This document shows positions 54,501 through 63,500 of a stretch of 64,000 nucleotides of DNA, piece by piece. Position 1 is the stretch's first letter. Each line of letters starts with the position of its first letter. The notes under the pieces were generated by a model that did not search any database, was not told the origin of the DNA, and saw only the letters and a list, made by a program, of their open reading frames with translations. The stretch is from Omphiscola glabra (Eukaryota; Mollusca; Gastropoda; Lymnaeidae), in NCBI GenBank assembly GCA_964017045.1, contig OZ024807.1, positions 9,691,981 through 9,755,980 on the forward strand, written 5' to 3'. The position numbers and the translations under genes are program-made.

Positions 54501-57500
54501 AAAAATGGCGAAGATGCTTCGTGATTGATTAACTGTGCTGCACTGCACCTGTATTTGTTGTGACAGCTAAGACTAGCCGGCAGCTAATTGTTTCCAAACA
54601 ATACCGAGCGCTTCCGGATGATCCCGAACTACCCCGAAAACTTACGAATAGCTCTCGAGCGTTTTTATTTGCTTTAAAGACACACTTTTGGAGAAAACAA
54701 AATTTTTTACAATTTTCCGGAACGATGCCGGACTATCAGGCATTACGGACTGTTGGATGCCGGACTAATGAACTTCTACTGTATCAAGTTACATCACCTT
54801 CAGCTTGCAGATCTGCTGTAAAGCTTACGTTAAAAATAAAATATATTTACAAGGGTGTCAGTTTACCTGTGTGTTCTTCCTCCCCAAGCTTTGGCCCCAC
54901 CTCAGAGTCAGCACTGGTCTTTTCTCCAGCATCATCCTTGCCAGAGTTCTCTTCACTTTCTTTACCTGCTGGTGTTTTCTCCCTTGTATCAGCTTTACCC
55001 AGATGTGATTGGGAAACTAAAAAAAACAACAACAAATACTCACCAAATAAAACTGAAATATATCTAAAAATAAGGTTATCTGAAGTATTTATATAGTGCA
55101 GCTTATCACTGTTTCCCGTCCTGGTCACTTTTTAGGGCTCGTGTACTTGTTCCAAGAGAGTGGGTAAAAGTTTATCATATAATATATTTTTTTCTTCTTA
55201 TATATATATATATATATATGTATTGTAAAAAGTTGGGCTGGGGGGAAGATGACTTTATGAAATTTTGGGTTAGGCCCAAGATAAATTTATAAATAAACCG
55301 AGGGTCAAGACTCTTTTATGAAATAAGGGTACACGTTTTATTTCATAAAATGAGGATTAGATTAGATTAGATTAAATTAGATTAGATTGGATTAGATTAG
55401 TGCTTAAGAGAAGAAGGGAGATTGCTGGTCAGGATAGCCTTAAAATTGTTTTTGATAACATTCAGTGCAGTAAAATAAATGTTTTAAAACACTGATGTTA
55501 ATAAATATGTATGGTAAGGTATTTGCTATGAGAAATGTATTAGCTGTATGACATACCATTATGATTAGCACTCTCCTTTCCAGGAACTGTTACAGATTCC
55601 TTTTCTTCTTCTATTCCTTTCAATAGCTGAACAGTGGCTTCAATGCTGGTTTCAATTTTCTTCAAACAATCCTACACAGATCGGTATGAAGGGACCAGTC
55701 AATTATTATAATCACTTGAGATTTGGTAGTTTAAAAAACCTGGTTCATAATAAAATAGCTAACTGAATAAGTAATTAATTTTACTCAAGAATTGCTCCAT
55801 GCCCTTCACATCATTTCTGAAAGTCGAGAGATTGTTTTTGTTGTTTTTTTTGTTGTAAATTTCTATTTATTTCATTTTTTTTTTCAGTGTAAAACCAAGT
55901 GATAAACTATGTGAAGTATAATATCACGGTCAATGTTAGTCACTTAATTATTTCGTCTCATGAGAAAATTAATGAAACTGTAATCAAACTTGTACATACT
56001 GTAAGGGCCTCTTTGTTCCCTCTCTTGAAGTCTTCAAGAGCAGCACTTACCTGGCCACTCATCTGGACATTAGTGGCCAGGTGTACAATTTCAGTGACAT
56101 TGTCCAAGGTCCAGGAATTCAACCTTTCTTTTTCCATTTTGTTGCCTCCCCTGGGTCCCCCAAGGTTGTCTTTCCCTGAATGCTGAGTGGTCTTCTTGGA
56201 TGAAATGGGACTTTCCTGGTCTTTATCGTCATTTTCATTTTTTTCTTTTTTTTTAAAAAAGAAAAGGGTCATATTGAAAATATGTCTTTACCAAAAAATA
56301 TTGCTGCTTTATATAGTCTTTTGAATACATAATTAGGCTTTCTTAAACCGCCACATGTAAAAAGATCCCCCTACCTCCACACATTTTTTTCTCCACTTTT
56401 GTGGATGAAAATTTAACAACCATTTTTTCATAGATGCCACCATTTCTATATTATTTTAATTTTAATTAATAAAATTCAGTAGACAGCTGTAAAGCTCTCA
56501 GCATGAATAAGTAGAATTCAGTAGACTGCTGTAAGGCTCTCAGCATGAATAAGTAGAATTCAGTAGACTGCTGTAAAGCTCTAAGCATGCATAAGTAGAA
56601 TTCAGTAGACTGCTGTAAGGCTCTCAGCTTGAATAAGTAGAATTCGGTAGACAGCTGTAAAGCTCTAAGCATGAAAAATTAGAATTCAGTAGACAGCTGT
56701 AAATAAGTAGAATTCCATTCTTCCATTTAGTGTAAAGGAATTATTGCAGCAAAAGATGATCAGCAGCCAAGCACCTACCTTCAACAGCCAGAGAAACCTT
56801 GCGAGCTCCAGCACTGTGAATCTGCCTTGTTTTAGGTTTTGTAATTGTCTCGTTGCCCAGAGTTTGACTGCCCAGAGCTTGACTCAGATGAGCCTGGAGT
56901 GTCCCTCTCAACTGATGCAGGACACTGGACAGCCAGTTTTCTATCTGACCCTCACAGTTGACAACCTTTTTAATAAATTTTGTAAACAAATTATTTATAA
57001 AGCATTCTGTTTTAACAAATAAACAATTTAAAATGGATAACAGATTTTTAACTGGTCACCTCACATTTGACCAAAGTATACTGGATCATATTTAAAAGGG
57101 TGGACTGATGGCAAGACTAAAATGTGTCCCAGTCGACACAGCCGTTTATTTTAATACTTTTCATGGTCTATAATTATAAAATTCATAAGACTGAGTAATG
57201 AGACTGTTCTGTATTCCAAATGTCCTCTTTGCCAAATGTCCATCAGCCAACAGTCCAACAGCGCTCTTAAAAATAAGAGCTATAGAATTTTGAAAAAAAA
57301 AACAACAATGTTACATTTGAATCAAGCTAAAAGTTTTCTTGGACATTAGACATAACCCGCCAAACAATGGTGGCAGCGATGCGTAAAATTCCGATTTATT
57401 AAAGTTACTTGACAAAACATGCGTTCAAGTGACGCACTTTACAAGAATCCCAATTAGTGCTAACTTCTGGGACTTCACTTTACAAGAATCCCAATTAGTG

Positions 57501-60500
57501 CTAACTTCTGGGACTTCACTTTACAAGAATCCCAATTAGTGCTAACTTCTGGGACTTTTTATTAGATGCACCTATTGAACACATCATTTCAGGCATACAC
57601 AGATACTTACAGACCTGTTAACCCTCAAACTCTTATAATCATAGAATAACATCACAAAATCATTCAATACATTATCTTAATAGTAAAAAATAAATGTACA
57701 GTATATATAATGTATACACCTCAAAATCGTATATTGTACGCCAAAATGGTAAGAGTAAACAGGTCTGTACTTAAAGAGTTATTTTTTGCTATTTCTTTTT
57801 TTAGTTTTTAGTAGTTATTTACTTTTTAGCTTGGGGGGGGGGGGGTGTGGGTGTTTAGGAAGTTGAGAGATTTATACCCAGGGGGAAATCTGATGGATTT
57901 GAAACAAGAAATATGACTTACCTGGTTGAAATGAAGCTTCTCTCCTAATACACTCTGAACACCAGTGACAACAAAGTTGAACTTCTCATTGTCATCAGCC
58001 TCCTCGTACACCAGCTGGGCGACGTTCTCCAAGAGTTTGCTGATGTACATGTTGACCATGCTGAGGTCGTAGCCTGTTGTGATGGGCGGCAACAGAAGTG
58101 TGAAGTTCACAGTAACTTTTTGTCATTTTAACAAGATCATCAAAACACCATGCTAAATAACCATCTCTGTTGATTTTTTTTTTTTTCAATTTGAATAAAA
58201 CCATAAAAATACCCCATCTTCTCATTATACATCCATTGAACTATAAACATATGAGAAACATATGAGGAACATATTAGGAACATATTAGGAACATATTAGG
58301 AATATATTATGAACATATTATGAACCTCTCCCAGATTTAAGTTAACAAGACATACGGAAGCTTGAAAATTAAATCAAAAGAATGACATGGACGTTTGTGT
58401 TGGATGCCTTCCTCGGCAAAAACAAAACAAGACAAAATGAAAAAATTTGAAAAAGGACTAAGCAGGAAAAAAAAACTCATAATGTAATATTACTAGTTAA
58501 TGATGTGCCAATAGTCGAAATGTAATTATTAAAATGGAGGGAAATTGTAAAAATGTATGAGAAAAGTTTACTAGGTCATACCAAATGATGATATTGTACC
58601 TACACCTTTGTAACAGACTAAAGTGTTCATGAATGATTCACAACACCATGAACTCAGTAGTGAGAAATATTCAGTATTATTTTGTGAGTAGCTCGTGAGG
58701 CAAAACGAGAGACGGAAGTCAAGTCCCAGTAAGAGGGCAGTCGATGTAATTATGTTGAAGTGATAAGACGTATGTGGTTTTCTCTATGTTGGACTACGAA
58801 ATATTATAACTAAATTGTGGATCTGTGCGCAAGGATGTTGCATGTACATTGTGCATTATATTTTTATAAAAGTATTCAATATATATGACTATTACTATAT
58901 TTATAATTTATGAATTAAAGTGCTGGATATATATACAGTGGACGTTGATTATTGATTTCATGGAGAGGAGGATTGATTGTGAGAGTTGTGGTGAAATAAT
59001 CCCTGACAGGACAATAGTATTAGTATTAGTTAACTGTCGCCAACCACACGCAGTTACAACCTTCAATCAATATATTCTCATTTCTCACTCAAGCTGGCAT
59101 ATTTGTATTTGAAATGTTTGAAAATTACAAAATTGAGACAAAAGTCATAAACGAAACAAATAATAGTATTTAACCCCCCCCCCCCTTTTCCCTCCTTAAA
59201 CTGCCCAGAACATATTTAAAAAAAATAATTACCATTGCAGATGATTCTGAGAACATCCTCCATTGAAAGGAAAAAAAACCTGGGAAAGATTTGCCTTCGT
59301 CTCTCCAGGTGGTGCAACAAAGACTTCCGACAGACTTCAAGACTTTGGGACATGTGCTCCAGGATGGGCAGGATATCTGTATAAGAGAGGGGCAAGCATT
59401 ACACTCTTGCATGGATTTAATTTATCAATTGACTCATTAAAAATATCCTTTATCTCAAGGATTCTTAGCTTGTGACTTATAGGGTTAAAAATAAAATACA
59501 TTGTATATAAGCCAAAATAGAATCCTACTTAATACATGATCTTGAACAGAAAAATTCATGTACATCGTATTCCGCCCATACAAAATGTACACACTATATG
59601 TGATGTGGACGTTAAACATGCAGTGCACAATAAACGTAAATGTGCACATTTTCCTAGCTGCACACTATACATGATGTGAACACTGTACATGATGTGTGAA
59701 ATTGTACATTATGAGCGCACTATGCATGATGTGAGCAATGCACATTATGTGCACACTATGCATGATGAGCACACCCACTAAACAAGATGCACAAAACTTC
59801 TTGTAATAAGAACTGAATCAAACTATTAAACATACAAGAGCATCTCCAACTTACTTTTCCTGTTGCAGCACTGCATGACATTCGGGTTCTTCTCGGTGGC
59901 CCTCATGAGCAGCCTGAAATCCTTGTTGGCCAAGGCAAACCTATTGGCATCATGGGGAAGAGCTTGGCGGACATCACTGCTGAGGTACACCTTTGAGAGT
60001 ACAGAAAAACCAATCACAGCCTGGCCCAAATTTCCTGTGCTATGAAAATAAACTTGAGTTTGCTGTTTACCTTCTCTGGAAGAAACATTACGGAAGTCTA
60101 TTGAGAAATGAAAGATAATTTGGGCCCGGGAAGAGTGCCACAGGAACAATATATGGACCAACAAAGGATAAATATGGATAGAGAATACGAACCAACCAGG
60201 AATTGTTTAAAATTTATCAGTATCCCCCACTAGTATCTCACCATTACCCCCAACCGGGACTCACCTCCTCCATCTCCATCCACTTGTCCTGGACATCTAG
60301 CCAAATCTGCAGCACTGCCTCGATGGTCTGCAATATCTTCTGCCACTTGAGCACCTCGTCCAAGAATGACCCAGCTGCTGAGTTTGACTGCATGGCCTGC
60401 AGTGTGATCTGATGGTGCTCCAGCTCTTCAAATATGGGCTCTGTGTTGGTTAGGAGCTTTAAGGTGCCGGGGTCCTGAGGTCATAGTAAAAACAGTGTAA

Positions 60501-63500
60501 TTTTAGTAATCTAAAAAGTCTGGGTACTTCATTCCACAGTTAATTCCATTTTTTTAAAAAAACAACATCTTAATAAATGCAAATACTTTCAGCTAAACAC
60601 AAATTCAAGTTGGATATCTTCCTTCAAAATAATTTTTTTATAATTCTTTTTTTTAAATTTGTAAAACCTTTAAAGACCATATCAAAATGCGTTAAACCCA
60701 CATTGACAGAAAAGGGGGGGAGAGATCATAAAAAAAATTAGGAAAGGCTCAGCTTGAAGCCGAACTTACCTCCCCTAGGTTGAGTAGAGAAGAAGGAAGA
60801 GATGAGATGCTGCCACGTTTGTTTTTGCTGTGGCTGCTCTGGTTGCTTGTGCGACTTGTGGCCCTGGCACTTTTAGTTGTGGCCCCTGTCACTGCAAGGT
60901 TGGGGGTGGCCTCCCCTTGACTGTTCTCACTTTGGTTGTCCTGAAGACAAATAATGTGGCGTTTATGGACATAAAATAGTTTAAATAAAACAAGGTTATC
61001 TGCACATAATGGCCATTAGTTGGAAGGGGAAGAGGTGGTCGGCAAAGGTAGACAAGTAAAAACCTCCTGATTAAATTAGTATCCCCCCCCCCTTTTTTTT
61101 TTCTACCCTGCATTTTTTAAATCTGATCTAATATTTTAAAATATTAGAACATTGCTATAATCTTTTATTTTGCAATATTATTTAGAACATTCTCTAATCT
61201 TATATTTTAAAATACAGTTTAGAATATTGCTCTAAGTTTAAAAGTAACACTTTTAAATAAAGCCCTATGCCCATGTTTTGAATGGAACTTTTATTGTTTA
61301 GCCCCTTTCCAATTATCTAGAGCATGAAATGTCCTCACTGTCACAAACAAATAGGTCTCAAACATGTTCTCATTAGCCCACCCCACCCCCTTTTTTTTTT
61401 CCCATTCACTTAGAGCATAAAATGTCCTCACTGTCACAAACAAATAGGTCTCAAAAATGTTCTCACCTGTGCCACCTCTGCGAAGGGGCCAACTTTGACA
61501 TGGATGTGGTTTCTGAGTTCAAAGATTTTGCTGAGCCACACCTCCTCGTAGGTTTTAAGTGCACTTTCAATGGCCAGGTCCTTGACGGCCCTCAGAACTA
61601 TTGCACGGACATCATCAACATGTTCTAATACAAACAAAAAGGGAAACAAAAAATTTTAAATGGCGCATAGTATATATAAGGTTTGCATAATGCCTTTGTA
61701 AAGTAATATCTCTTTAGACCAGCGGTTCTAAACCTGTGGGTCATGACCCCTTTGGGTTGCCTAAGCCCATCAGAAAATACATGAAGTAGCAACGAAAATA
61801 AATTTATATGTTAGGGGTCACCACAAACATGAGGAGCTGTATTAAAGGGTCGCTGCATTAGGAAGGTTGAGTGTTATTATTATATCAGATCTATTAGATG
61901 ACATATTTTGATATTTATTACATCAATTTTTATTAATTTTTGGCTACATCTTTTCAATACCTTATTTTAAACATTCTATTACTGAGATCTGTTTGAACTG
62001 TGAAGGTTTAAGTGGTTGAATTAAATCATTTTATTTAAGTGTCACAAACAGTTTTTTTTTGTCCACCAAGATTTTTTATTTAAAATTAAATTTGAGCTTC
62101 TTATATAGAAGCTACGTTTGCCTTCATGAATACTGCTTCAATTTTGTTTAGTAGTAGAACAGGAGAGCACTGATCTATATAATGACTTCTGGGGCAAAAA
62201 ATAAAAAGAACTACATACGTTGTAGACCCAAGCTGAGCAGCTCTCGAAAAGTCATCCTCTTCAAGGAGTCATTGTCTATGGTAAAGGCACCCCCGGTGAC
62301 TCTCACAAGCTGCTTCCAGTGCCTGGTTCTCATCGCAGGGTTACTCAGGTCATCAATCAGGGGGAGGCAAGCCTAGCAAGAGACAAACATATAGCGAGAA
62401 TCGTTTAGATGAGTCACTTAGCTGGCCATATCACTAAGCTTTAACTAATTTTTAACATTAACCAAGCCCAATACAATCAGCCATTTCCAGAGTTTATCCA
62501 ACATCGATGTAACTTAACAGAAGATGTGATAACTGTAAAAGGAAATTTAGGTATGAATGACAGTGTATACAGACATGATTTTAATGTGTAGGCTCTCTGA
62601 AATGTAACTGAGAAGTAAATTATCACTCAATATGTATGGCTCTGTTGGACTAGTGTACAATTTACAATAGATAATTTGGTTTTACAGGACTTATGTACAC
62701 ATTACTATTACATTAGATTGTTTGCTAAACATTTTAAACAGAAAATATGTTTATGCTAGACTAGGGTTGTGATGGAGTTATGCTCAGATCCCAATACCTG
62801 TATGGTCGTGATAGACTCATGCAGTCCCATGTACACATCCCAGGTGAGAACATCCTCGGGCAAAGCCCTCACTATATCCAGCTGCATGTTAGTCTCCTCT
62901 CTCAGGTGTTTTGTGTCGATCCTCTGCCACCTTTGCTGTTTCCAGTCTGTCTGCTTTTCTTCAATACCCCTGAGACATATTTTAATTGGAGGAAATATTA
63001 ATAGGTGTACACAATATTTTTCTTCATCTTTAAGATTCATCATCATTTTATTTTTCTCATTTAGATTTTATTTGATTCAGAAATTTAATGAAAAAATAAA
63101 AAGTAGAATGTTTTTATTTACCCAAGATGGATGACAGCCTCTCTTAAATCATGCAACTTGGGTAAATAAAAACTATTTATAATGATATAAAAATAAATTA
63201 CCGAGGGCTACAACTAAAAGAAAGAGAATCAAGTGGCAGAGAAGTCTACTGACCTCACAGTATCCCAAACTTGTTTCAAATTGTCCAGTTCATGTCTGCA
63301 CCTATTAGAAAAATATGTCTGGATTAAATATTTCAATGAAACTGTTTTTTTTTTTTCTTTAAGCTTGATAGACAGGTTTTAAATCAGGGGGCCAGAGGAA
63401 AAAAATAAATAAAGAATAACAAATATTACTAGAAAGAGAGCCCCATTGTCTGCTGCTGTTTCCATGGCTAAGCTACAGAACATGTTTATTTATCTATGGT

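Noticed and set aside
54560..55096. 178-codon plus-strand frame crossing the Tigger right end
   Set aside because: It spans transposon terminus, intron and the antisense of exon 14; no coherent protein.
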